A DNA stretch of 64,000 nt from Euonymus europaeus (Eukaryota > Streptophyta > Magnoliopsida > Celastrales > Celastraceae). Positions 26,594 to 38,035 of this stretch are shown one piece after another. The notes under the pieces are model-generated. The model ran no database searches, was not told where the DNA came from, and worked only from the letters and a program-made list of their open reading frames with translations. The position numbers and the translations under genes were made by a program. The stretch spans positions 21,836,501-21,900,500 of the forward strand of contig OY756958.1 of the NCBI GenBank assembly GCA_963580455.1. The letters are read 5' to 3'. Each line of letters begins with the position of its first letter. Position 1 is the stretch's first letter.

Positions 26594-27703
26594 AGATTAA
26601 AAAAATGCCAAATTATTAATTGAGGCAATATATATATTTAAGTTTTTTTTTTCAATGATGGAGATTAAAATATTTAATCTAATGATAAAGTAATAGACTA
26701 TTTTTATACAATTTTATTCGAATAGACTGTTTTATAGTTCAATTCTAATTTTGCGCTCATACTCTAAAAAAAAGAAAAGAAAAAAAGAACGTCGCCTCGA
26801 ATCCAATGTCTTAGAGAAAGGGGCGAAGAGCTAGCAAATGGACTTTTAATTCAAACCGTTTAAGGCGGTCCAACTAGAGCAAAGAAAGAAAGCTTATCCA
26901 CATTTTCAGAGAGACGCTCTTTACTAATTTGCCACCAATTCACTTCAAAAGTTGTAGGGGAGCCCATCATTTACTTTTTATAAATGGTGGGCTTTGAATA
27001 ATATATCTTTGGACCCATTCTTGATGCCTTATTTTTTTAGATGAACCCTATTTATTGACACTCCACATTTTTCTTGATTCAGTCCGTTCTATTAAAGCTA
27101 CACAAAAAAATATAAAGTTTATGAGTATACTCGAAATTCTATTTTTTCCTAAATTTTGCATAGCACACCCCACCACATCTCTTTCAAGCATTTCATCAAA
27201 CAAGTGATCATATTCTCAACATGAAGCTCAAATCAAAACAGCTCCTCAAACTTCTGACTCTAGCTTTCAAAATTTAGGAAGTGCTTTCTCTATTTCAGTA
27301 CCTATTGCCCTTGCTCCAACTCGATTTGTCAGTAGTTACGAAGAGATTTGACCTTATTTCACTAAAGGTATTTCAAAAAAGGTTTCGAGTGTTCTTGTCT
27401 TGGTTCAACGCCATATAGATTTATATACAGGACTGAGCCAGAGGAAGCTACGGGCTATCTGTGCTAGAGCAATCTAAAACTGGAGTGGAAACTGATGCAA
27501 GAAATGAATGAGATATTGAAAAGGAAGGAATGCTAGCTTGGGTCGGTTTTGGATAAAGAGGTAAGGATACATATCGGGTATATTTAAATATAAATTCATT
27601 TTTAGTTATATATTTATATAGAAACCACGTGTCATTTTTCTACAATATTTTTAAACAAATATAATTTTTTACCAAATCTTTATGCACTATATATTTTTTG
27701 CAT
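26594..27703. other. Spacer, no recognised gene
   Basis: AT-rich intergenic sequence. Two short phrases are duplicated relative to 25970-26130 (ATCCAATG(A/T)CT, CTTTGAATTCAAACC or a close variant), suggesting a decayed repeat. No coding evidence. Confidence 0.35.
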
Positions 27704-27715
27704 ATATATAGTTCA

Positions 27716-28799
27716 GGATTTCTCTTCTGCGGACTAAAGATGCGGACTCAAAATACGCACTTATATTTATATTTTCCTCCGTTTGATGCATCTAATGGTT
27801 AACAATATGCGACCCCAGAAGTGCCAGATCTACGACCTCTACGGAGTACGGCGAGGAGGTTTTGAAGTCCGGTCAAGTTCCTCCATCGTCAGCTTCTTTT
27901 GCTTCCTCCTCCAGTCCTCCAACCACGACAACTATTATTACCGCCAGAATAGTCAAGAGAGAAGAAAAGAGAGACTTAATAACTCTATCACTATCAAGAA
28001 TGAATACAATAACAAGTTCTTCCTCAGATTCAAACAGTAATACAACCACAAAATCGTCCTCACATTCAAGCAGTAGAACAATCACAATTTCTTCATCACT
28101 TTGTCATTTTTTCAAGGAAAAAAATCTTGCTTTATGCATAGCTAACTTTTCGACACCCACAAACTTCATCGGAAGTTAATAATTGACAGATTATTGTCGG
28201 GACAGAGATTCATCTTCAATTCTTGGGTGGGTCATGATAAAGATTCTTGGGGAGGAGGATACAGGATAAATGAGATCGATTTCTCTTAAATTTTTTGGGC
28301 ATGAGGATGAAGGAGACTCGGGATGGGAGGAAGAAGATGGGATTAGAGAATCGAAGTATTTCTCTGGTGGGTCGTGATTTCTGGTCGACATGGGTTCGAA
28401 AGTGGGAAAGTGACAGATCGATGATGTCGATGGGTTCAGCGGAAGTGACAGAGATGGGTTTGGAGCTGATGGTTTCAGTGGAGGTGGGTTCGGTTCAGCG
28501 GAGATGGCTCAAATTGCGTATGGACAGAGACGGGTTTTTCGGGGGGGGGGGGGGAGATGAGAGGAGGAGGTCGCGTATTGTCCTACACAAATATATGTAA
28601 ATAGTGAAATGAGATAGAGATATGAAGACGAGAGAGAGGAGGCGGTCGCGACGGAGAAGACGTATGATGAGAGAGATACGAAGACGGAGATAGGATATCA
28701 GATACGAACTGTTGTGATGACCGTTAGATCAATCTTACGGACATAAATAGAAGTCCGCATTATAAGACCGCATTATAAGTCTGCATGTGAGAAAAATCC
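27716..28799. mobile_element. Mutator-like non-autonomous element with GGATTT..TGCGGAC ends
   Basis: Imperfect terminal inverted repeats. The left end is GGATTTCTCTTCTGCGGAC followed by TAAAGATGCGGACTC; the right end inverted is GGATTTTTCTCACATGCAGAC followed by TTATAATGCGGTCT. The ten-base sequence ATATATAGTT flanks both sides (27704-27713, 28800-28809), but two extra bases (CA) separate it from the left end. A 9-10 bp target duplication points to the Mutator superfamily. The interior (about 27850-28690) is less AT-rich than its surroundings and has a run of 14 G (28541-28554). It has open frames on both strands that are Ser/Thr/Pro-rich and not recognisable, so a captured gene fragment is possible but unproven. 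Confidence 0.55.
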
Positions 28800-28809
28800 A
28801 TATATAGTT

Positions 28810-31800
28810 ATATTTATATATATAACTATGTATATAAATTGAGAATATATATTTGTGTGTATATAGACAGTTAAAAATATAACTATTATTATAGATATAA
28901 ACATGAATCTCAAATAGCTTAGTTGATGAACTAGATCGTACATAATGCCGAATTCTATTATAAATTAGTCAACCTAAAAGCATCACCACATTCTCTAGTT
29001 GCATTGGTGGAACATGAGCACATACAAACGATCATCTCAGTTTTAGTAGCAAACACAAAAGTACAACCAGATCTTTTGCATTTTTCACATCCACCTGATC
29101 AAATAAGCAAAATCTATCATACACCTTTTATCTTAATTGCTAACTATCAAATAAACAAATCAACCAAGGGAAAAATGTGAGGGGGTCACAATTAGTCTTT
29201 AATTCATTAGGGCGCGATTAAGTTAACGGGGGTTTTGGGGGGTTGCGCCCTCGATTTTTTTAACGGGTATTAAATGTATTGCAACATTAACTTGTGCTTT
29301 CACTTTCATATAAGGCTATAATTATCATTAAAGACTAATAATTGTCATTACACAAATCGACAAATACTCAAGCAATTTGACAATACCCAATTCAAATAAC
29401 AATAATTATTATCAAATTGGTAAATATGTTGCGTTTATATATGTTTGAGAATATAGATTAACATAGGATTAATCATGAATCAACCAAGTGAAAACTTAAT
29501 TGAGCTTTAAAGCTCATATCAATTCAAGAAAACAAATGAAGAAAGGTTTAAATTTAAAATTTAAGGGGTCTATTTAAAATTTACTTATACTTAGCACTAT
29601 TTTTTTTTTTGAGAGGGGTTAGCTGACCCCCTTGACTAAGTGTAGCTTCGCCCATAAAGTCAACCACACCTAAGGGTACTTTTAGTGATTTTTTTATATA
29701 AATTAAAGGGGTGACTTGATTATTATCAAATGAAAAATAATATGTAGTACATATTCTGGAAATCCACGGTAACCTATATCTAATTATTTTATTATTTAAT
29801 TTATTTTAATTAATTATTTTACTGTCTTAATAAATATGTTGATCATTTATTTCGTGTTATGATTTTATATAATTTATTATTAGTCAATTAGAATTTAGAT
29901 AATTCATTCCTCTTAGGGTTTAACACTTTTTATTTATGTTATAGCACGAAAATCCGATATGCAAGTCCATTATAGTTTAACGTATCTGTTTCCGTTGTGG
30001 TTTAATACTTATTATTTAGATATGTGTTATCATGAGCTATTTATCACAATCCTTATCCAATTGATAATCTAGTCACCTATGAATAGTGTCTTACACCTCA
30101 AAATGTGTCCCACATTTAACGCTCATTTAGGAGCGTCCCAATCTTCAGAGCCCTATATTTTTTAAAAATATAAAAGTATTATACAAAATTTAAACACATT
30201 TAAGCCTATTTAGGAAAAAAATAGCTCAATAATATTCATCCTATTAGAATCTAACAATAAAAAATTAACTTGCTTAACTCTTCTCTAATTATTATTTTTA
30301 TAAGAGCTCCATTTTTTAAAGTTTGTCCTGAGTCTCTCAGGACCCAGGATCACCACTACCCTCATTTAATGCAAAGCTCGAACTTTACATTTGTATTTAT
30401 AATCAATGGATATTTTACATGCCACATAGATTTGGGCGTAAAATGATGTCATATTTTGGATACATGTATCATTACTTGTCACCTGATTATACTGTATATT
30501 GTATATATTTTCACGCAATCCATAAAATAAAAAAATATTAAATCCCAAAAATTTAAAGTTGAACAATTTAATCATAGCTGTACATGTCTCGAGAATGTCT
30601 TCATACCGTGTCCGTGAATTTTAATCAGATATTTGAAAGGTGAATTGTCGGTGCAAGTCCCTGGTGATTATTAGAATAAATGCAACAACAAATTTTTTCT
30701 CACTCAATCTCTATTATACAAAAAGTCAAACAACATACTCACCTATATCAACAAAACATGTCTACCAATACAACCATATCAGCAAAACACGTCTCCTAAT
30801 ACAACCATATTAGCCAAACACAAGTCTCTATATATTTTTCCCTCTCAATAATTGTCAAGCATATACTCTTTCATTCCTTCATCCATTCTTCAACAAAATT
30901 ACACCAAAATTAATACTAAGTTTCACATATTTTACAAAACCTCGAACCACATACTCTTGCGCATCATCAAAACACATCCCCAATATACAATCACATAGTA
31001 AAACACATATTTTGATATATCCATGAGAATCATTGTACCAAGAACGTTAGCCAACAAATATAGAAACTAAAATACTGAAAATAGACAAAAAAATAACACC
31101 AAAAATTTTACGAGGAAAATCAAACAAGGGAAAAAATCTCGAGTCTACGAGGGACCAACCTTGAGGAATAATCCACTAATAACGAATCAAAAGTACAACC
31201 CTATCTTTGACCTAAAGACATCGCTCATACATCTCATCCAGTGTTTGCTTCAACCTCACTCAACTTAACAAGGTAGATACCACTTTTGGAACCCCAAAAG
31301 ACTTCACAAACAATAAATCTATAAAAAATCATCATTCAATACATAAGTCCTCACTACAAATCTTTCTCTATACTTGCACGCTCAAACTCTTACTCATGAA
31401 ACATAATTGAGATGATTTGAATACAGGAAGAAACGAAAAAAATGCCCAACACTTTTCGCCCATAACTTATGTGTAGACTAAAATAAACCTAGGTCACCTA
31501 TTTATATGATACGTGAGTCTTGAAGAAAAAGTCTTCCTTTTGCATGAACACTTATCACCTGAAAAAGATAAACCAAAAATCATATTTGTTGATAATATAA
31601 GCACAATTGGCGAAAAGATTATAATCCCATGTGTCTTTAAAAAGATCCATAACTCTAATACACGTAACAATCTGCATGAAATTAAACTTTATATTCCAAT
31701 AGAACTTGAACATTTAATCACGTGCATATCTTTACCTCTTTCCAGAGACCTATGAAAATATGACACATATCACTTATGTATAAGATATACCACTTATTAA

Positions 31801-32143
31801 CCCATGGAACACGTCATTTTAAGGCCAATATTAAAACTCATGATTTAAGTAAAAGGTTATAGTACATAATAAACTATAGAGTCCACAATTAAATATGCAA
31901 CATAATTATATTTAATATTTTAAGCAACAACTTCAAATATTGTATCAACACATAACCAACATAAGCTATTGTACCACTGAAGTAAGCTACTTCACTGTAC
32001 AAAATCATCCAATTGTCACAAACTAAATAAGTAAAAACCAACATGCCAGTTCATCAAATATACACATTCTCATACATTATCAATCATTTACTGAAAACTT
32101 ATCATTCCATTTGATCTCAAGTTCTGTAATATTTGTCATATTC
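28810..32143. other. AT-rich spacer with decayed repeats
   Basis: No gene recognised. Contains poly-A/T stretches, a G-rich patch near 29227-29250 and a short tandem array at 30754-30828. The stretch about 31040-31340 has the texture of an old retroelement, but no protein domain or matched terminal repeat could be seen. Confidence 0.4.
30754..30828. repeat. 31-bp tandem repeat, about 2.4 copies
   Basis: Units begin AAACATGTCT at 30754, AAACACGTCT at 30785 and AAACACAAGT at 30816. Each full unit also contains AATACAACCATAT. The copies differ at several bases. Confidence 0.75.
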
Positions 32144-32146
32144 TTA

Positions 32147-35100
32147 CACTTCGTTTGGTACAGAGGTGGTGAGCTTTATAAGCTGGCGTGGAAAGCTTGT
32201 TCCCGCTACCCTCACCAAACACCAAACAAAACACACCGTATAAGCTAGCTTTAAGTACCGTTTTCTCCCCCGCTAACCTAATGAGATTATTTTCTCACGC
32301 CTAACCATTTTTCCCTCATTGCTCCTCAGATCCGTTGCTGCCGCTGTGCTACTCTTCCTTCCCGATAGGTATGTATCGATTTCGCTTGCCATATTCTCTT
32401 TCATCAGTTTACACAATCGATTTAAAAGATCGATTTGTCTCACTATTCAGGAATCTCCTCTGCGTTGCTTGCCTCTGTGCCACTCCCGAAAGGTATGGAT
32501 CAATCTCCTCTTGCCCTCCTCTTGTTTTCAGTTTACTATGATCGATTTCAATGGTTATTTGAAATTCGTTTCGTTCTTTCTAGAGAGGTTGCCTTAAAGA
32601 TTCATTTAAGAAATTTTGATAGACTGCATCAGAGGAGTCATCAAGCTAGGTCATAGAACAAAAGTAGTTTGTTGAAGAGCGCAAATGTCAGTAATGACTG
32701 GGACCAGTCTATTATTTTGTTGCGAAAGCACGTAATTGCCATTAACGCAATTACCAACCCGTGGCTTCTCTTGTATCTAGTAAAAGTCTTCTGAGCTCTC
32801 TTCTTTCATTGAGTTGAGTAGCTCGTTTAGCTAGGTCAATTGCTAGTAAGAGGGGTCCGATCGGGTACCAACTACCCCAGTATTTTCATTGCTCGTTTTG
32901 CTAGTGTATTTCATTGAGTTGATTTCAATGTTTTGCTAGTGTATTTTCATTGCTCATTTTGTATGAATTTGTTGAGATTGGTACACTGAGAGAATATGGA
33001 GAAAGTTTGAGCTTCATTCATCGGGGCTTGAGGCCTCAAGTGTTGATAGTTTGCTACTGAAGGCTAGTACAAGTTTATGTGACCATAACCATTCTTGATG
33101 GATTGATCACAGAATGAGGACCTTGATATGCATATTTGCATGACCATTGTGTTAAATTCTAAATTCTGTCCAATCATGTTGTATGTTTATCTATAAATTG
33201 ATGCAAGTTCCTAAAATTCCCCAAAAAGGTTATGATTTTTTATTTCATGGGGTTTGTTCAAGCAGGATCCCTTATTGTTCTAGTCGATGCAATTATCTCT
33301 CAATCTTTATTTGCATTTTCCAGCCTTTGATAACCCATATTTTACATGGACTTCTTTTTCTGCAATCAATTTCTTATTGAACATGAATTTTTTAATTGTC
33401 ATAGCCTAGGAGAATTACGGATACACTTTCTCTGCTACTTATTGGAATTTCAATTAAGCTAGCGTTAAACCTGGCCATTAAGTACTGTTAATATCAGATT
33501 TTCATTTGTTGTCCCATGTACCTAAATTTCTATGAAAAATATCACACATGAAGAATCCAATTGACATCTGAGGTTGATATTAAGATTTTCAACTCCTGCA
33601 ATGCAAGGCTCCCTAGTTTTTGTTTCATTTGCAGCACAATCTTGCTCCCCTGGAACCCTACACAACTTCAATCAAAATACCTCTCTTCCTTATAAAATAG
33701 CTAATTTATTTGGCCATATTAGGCTCAACTCATGATACCACTACTCTTCTGTGAAAATCTTGAATACAATTCGTCATTCTTTCACATGTCATCATTGCTT
33801 AGTTGTTGCATACTGTTAAGTAATCTTGTTGCGATCTAGTTAACTCTATGAATTCATTTCACTTAATCCACTGTCTCTTAGTTCATTTTTATTTGTTAAA
33901 TGAACATAATTTTGCTTCCAGCTGTTATGCCTTCGTTAATCACTGCTGCCTTTGTTAATCACTAACATCCAAATTCTGGAAATGGTAGCTATGTTTTTAT
34001 TTATTCTTGGGCAAGGGGCATGTAACAGACTAATGCAGGAAATATTTCAGCACTAAGGTGAGACAGTTAGTTGCATATTCATAAAGGTTTTGAAGGCTGT
34101 GATGGAAATGGTATCGAAAATTATAAAGCCGAGGGAGAACCAGTTCAATGAAGTTCATGCAAGAATTAGGACTACCCCCGAGCTACGACCTTTCAAAAAT
34201 GCTATTGGTGCTATTGATGGAACCCATATACAAGCAGTTGTGGGTTGGAGTATGCAGTTGCCATTTATCAACAGAAAGGGGTTCATATCTCAGAATGTTT
34301 TGGCAGCGTGTGATTTTGACATGTTATATATGTTTGTAGCTGCAGGTTATGAGGGCTCTGCACATGATGCAAGAGTATTGCAGTATGTTTAAAACAAAGC
34401 TGATCTTAACTTTCCCCATCCACCCGCAGGTTTGATTGAATTTTTATTTTTGTGTTTTTCACACCTAAATTGCTATCTGCTTACAAATTTTTTTGTTTGA
34501 AGGAAAATATTATTTAGTAGATGCAGGTTACGCGAACAAGATTGACTATCTTGCACCTTATAAAGGAGAGCGATATCATCTATCAGATTGGAGAAGTGGG
34601 AGGCGTGCAAGTGGCCCACGTGAACTATTCAACCATAAGCACTCATCCTTGCATAATGTCATTGAGAGGACGTTCGGAGTAACCAAGAAAAGGTGGAAGT
34701 TATTGACTTCGATGACATCTTATCCATACCCGAGGCAGGCGGGCATTGTGATAGCATGTTGTGCCCTACACAACTACATTCAGATGAGGACTGCAACTAA
34801 TGAGGAATTTGAGGATGCGGATGAGGAAGCAGACAGTTCTTCGGGGGATGTGGCAGAGACTTTTCGTGGCACTTCAGCAGTAAATGGTGGTGAGTTGAGT
34901 GATGATAGCAACATGAGCATTATTAGGGATAGGATTGCTAGACAGCTTTACCATTATCGTATGACTACTTAGGTGTAGGATTAGTGTTCAATATGTATGA
35001 AACATCAATATTTCTCATGTTATTTTGAAAATTTTCATGGATATTTTTAAATTTTATGCATGAATTGTTATATTTAAGTTAAATATTTTAGAAATCACAT

Positions 35101-35320
35101 TTTATTTAATTTTAAACTTATTTGTTATGTATTATTATTAAACTTCTTTAAATACCCTTATTGGTAATTTGACAGCTTTTATTCTATGAACAAATTAACA
35201 CAACCAAACACGTACACAGCTTAAAGTAGCTTATTTTGACAACTTATACACCAGCTTATTTTAACAGCTTATACATCAGCTTATATAATCTCTGAGCCAG
35301 CCTCTCTACCAAACTAAGCC
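32147..35320 (+). mobile_element. PIF/Harbinger DNA transposon, complete ends, TTA target duplication
   Basis: A 3174-bp element flanked by TTA (32144-32146 and 35321-35323), the 3-bp duplication typical of PIF/Harbinger. The left terminus is CACTTCGTTTGGTACAGAG and the right terminus, inverted, is GGCTTAGTTTGGTAGAGAG; they match at 14 of 19 bases. Both subterminal regions are rich in TATAAGCTG/AGCTTATA motifs, possible transposase-binding repeats. The 3' half carries the DDE transposase (34039-34972). The 5' half has small diverged duplications (for example CTGTGCTACTC/CTGTGCCACTC near 32345 and 32475) and no recognisable Myb/SANT partner gene. The transposase has stop codons, so this copy looks non-autonomous now. 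Confidence 0.88.
34039..34972 (+). pseudogene. PIF/Harbinger transposase (DDE_Tnp_4, ALP1-like), two nonsense codons
   Basis: Cut-and-paste transposase. Two exons are seen: 34039-34429 and 34503-34972, joined over a 73-base GT-AG intron in phase 1. The first visible exon begins after an AG acceptor; the upstream part encoding the N-terminal helices was not found. Catalytic landmarks are visible: the first Asp in AIGAIDGTHIQA, the second Asp in YLVDAGYANK, and the Glu in NVIERTFGVTKKRW, followed by the C-terminal CCALHNYIQ. Two in-frame TAA codons interrupt it, at 34054-34056 (in the segment before GETVS) and 34390-34392 (after DARVLQYV). Otherwise the frame is preserved, so inactivation looks fairly recent. 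It is the transposon's own enzyme, not a domesticated host gene, because it sits inside the matching TIRs. Confidence 0.85.
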
Positions 35321-35323
35321 TTA

Positions 35324-35466
35324 AAATCAAACCGTACCACCGCTCAGACTGGAAAAACCAGGAACCGACAATCTTGTCGATTTTTTCTATTATTTTATTG
35401 AATGAGAAGGTGAACCGTCTGAACCCCTTATGAACCGTGTCATACCGTGCGAACCATGAACCGCTA
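35324..35466. other. Short host strip between PIF element and Helitron
   Basis: About 143 bases separate the two transposons. It has repeated GAACCGT phrases and no gene. Confidence 0.4.
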
Positions 35467-35522
35467 TCATCATTGCATATATATAAAACAGCAGGATTCC
35501 TTGACGAGTACCGGCGACTCCC

Positions 35523-35611
35523 TACTGTTCATAAACAGTAACACGCGTGGGCCTACCCTCGGATGCAAAACGACGTCGTCCCCGACCCTTCCTCTGTCAC
35601 GACGTCGTTTT
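35523..35611. repeat. Two hairpins just inside the Helitron 5' end
   Basis: First hairpin: TACTGTT..AACAGTA (35523-35540, 4-base loop). Second: AAAACGACGTCGT (35567-35579) pairs perfectly with ACGACGTCGTTTT (35599-35611). ACGCGTGG lies between them. They may serve as promoter or recognition structure; the function is unknown. Confidence 0.7.
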
Positions 35612-36351
35612 ACCAAACCTATCTCCTTCTGTCCTGCAAGTTCTTGATCATCATCATTTTCTCTTCTACCTAAAAATTTGTTCCCGCTTTGCTCTCAGTT
35701 TGATATAATTCCGTGCTCTCTTCCATATCAGAACTCTTTTCCCTCAGTTTGATATAGTTTCGTGCTCTCCTCCATATCAGAATCAGAATCGGGTATGATC
35801 TTTAGTTGCTTGGTTTCCCTATTTGCTCTCAATTTGATACAATTTTGTGCTCTCCTCCATATCAGAACTCTTTTTCTCAGTTTGATATAATTTCGTGCTC
35901 TCCTCCATATCAGAATCGGGTATGATCTTTAGTGGCTTGGTTTTCCTTATGTTTCGATTTTGTTGGAGATGATGTTTCGGTGGCCATTTTATTGGTTGGT
36001 TCTTTTGTTGCCTTTTTCCCCTCTTTAGACACTGCTTTCTCTATAGGCGTTCAACTGTCAGCTCCTCTATGCGCAAATTTTGTTTTGGTATAGTTGGTTT
36101 TGATGTAGCTTTAGTCACTGCAGGTTTCTATCATTGGGTCTATATATTGTGGGTTATTAGTGGCCAACAATTTCTACTTTTGTGGTCAACAATTTCTACT
36201 TTTGTGCTCAATATAGTGAAATAAATGTCTTTTCCTATATACTAATCGAAGGTTATCATCTACAAATCTTTGTTTATTGTCATATGTGTCTACATGGGTG
36301 ACTAATTGCTTCTTTGATAACATTGTAGGTGTAGCTTTGTATTCGTTTGCC

Positions 36352-36761
36352 TTTGACTTGGGTTTTTTCCCCAAAATATTTACTAATAAAATTGCCTTTA
36401 AATTGTTGTCCTATGGTTGTTGTCGCATATATTAACAAATCTCACTTTCGTTTCAGCTCATCTGTGATTGTTTAATCCCGATTTGGAAGTTAGTTCAGTT
36501 ATACTCCTCTTTCGTGGATGGGAGTTATATTCCTCTTTAAGATATTTTCCCTTCCCTTTGACTTGGGTTTTTTCCCCAAAATTTTTACTAATAAAATTGC
36601 CTTCAAATTGTTGTCCTATGGTTGTTGTCGCATATATTAACAAATCTCACTTTCATTTCAGCTTATCTGTGATTGTTTAATCCCGATTTGGAAGTTAGTT
36701 CAGTTATACTCCTCTTTCGTGGATGGGAGTTATATTCCTCTTTAAGGTATTTTCCCTTCCC
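36352..36761. repeat. 205-bp tandem duplication in the Helitron leader
   Basis: 36352-36556 is repeated at 36557-36761 with few changes. TTTGACTTGGGTTTTTTCCC opens each copy, and TTTCGTGGATGGGAGTTATA lies near each end. Both copies contain a TTTCAGCT(C/T)ATCTGTGATTG block. Confidence 0.9.
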
Positions 36762-36763
36762 TA

Positions 36764-38035
36764 AGGTATTTTCCCCGTGCTTGCCACTTTGATCAAACTT
36801 TCCTCAGCTATAAATGTTTTTTATTTATCCCCTGAGTCTTTATTTGTGTTTTATGATTCAGGTTTGGAAATGACTCCTAATGCAGTTTTTGTTTTTGTGG
36901 ACTAAAAGACTAGCTTGATACCTGTGTTTATATCCTACTTCACTGTGTCAAGTGCTTTGGCAAATTAGTCCGGTTATATTCTTCTTTCGTGGATGGGAGG
37001 TCTACAAATATGATAATATCTTTGTGTTCGTTTGCACTTTGACTTGGTGAGTTTTTTTTAAAAAAAATATACTTTAAACTAAATATATTCTTCTTTCATG
37101 GATGGGAGGTCTACAGATATTATAATATGTTTGTGTTCGTTTGCACTTTGACTTGATGAGCTTTTTTTTTTAAAAAAAAAACCTTTAAACTAAATTTGTA
37201 TGTTTGTTCTTGCATGTTTTGAGAAAACTTGCTTTCGTTTTTGCATATTCTAACAAATCTCACTTTCATTTAGCTCATCTGACATTGTTTAATTCCGGTT
37301 TGGAAGTTATTCCAGTTATATTCCTCTTTCCTGGATGGGAGGTTTATAGGTCTTATAGTAGCTTTGTGATGGTTTGCGCTTTGACTTGGTGAGTTATTTT
37401 AAAAAAATATTCTTTAAATAAAATTTATATATTCTCTTCCCTAAGGTATTTTCCCAGCGCTTGCCACTTTGATCAAGCTTTTCTCAGCTATAAATCTTTT
37501 TCATTTATCCCTTGAGTTTTTATTTGTGTTTCGTGATTCAGGCTTCGAAGTGACTCCTAATGCAGTTTTTGTTTTTGTGGACTGAAAGACTCGCTTGATA
37601 CCTGTGTTTATATCCTACTTCACTGCGTCAAGTGCTAAGGCAAATTAGTCCGGTTATATTCTCCTTTTGAGGATGGGAGGTCTACATATATTATAGTATC
37701 TTTCTGTTCGTTTGCACTTTGATTTGGTGAGTTTTTTTTTAAAAAAATATAATCTCCTTGAAATTAAATTTGTATGTTTCACTTTGCATATTTTAACAAA
37801 ACTTGGTTTCGTTTCAGCTTCCAAGTTAGTCCGGTTATATTCTTCTTTCGTGAATGGGAGGTCTACACATCTTATAGTAGCTTTGCGCTTTGACTTGGTT
37901 AGTTTTTTTTTTCATAAATCTCCTTTAAATTAAATTTGTTGTTTGTTCTTGCATATTTTAACGAATTTTTCTTTCATTTCAGCTCATCTGTGATTGTTTA
38001 ATTCCGGTTTGAAAGTAAGTCCGGTTGTATTCTTC
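36764..38035. repeat. Diverged segmental repeats in the Helitron leader
   Basis: A block starting GGTATTTTCCC at about 36764 recurs at about 37446 (offset about 680) and runs for over 200 bases through CTTGATACCTGTGTTTATAT to GATGGGAGGTCTAC. Shorter relatives (GTTATATTC(T/C)TCTTTCGTGG or close, then GATGGGAGGT) occur near 36975, 37085, 37320, 37655 and 37835. No conserved frame runs through them. Confidence 0.8.

Noticed and set aside
27862..28179. 105-codon Ser/Thr-rich frame as a host gene
   Set aside because: Inside the Mutator-like element, low complexity, overlapped by frames on the other strand.
31513..31755. 80-codon frame in the spacer
   Set aside because: No recognisable domain, no gene-like flanks, AT-rich region.
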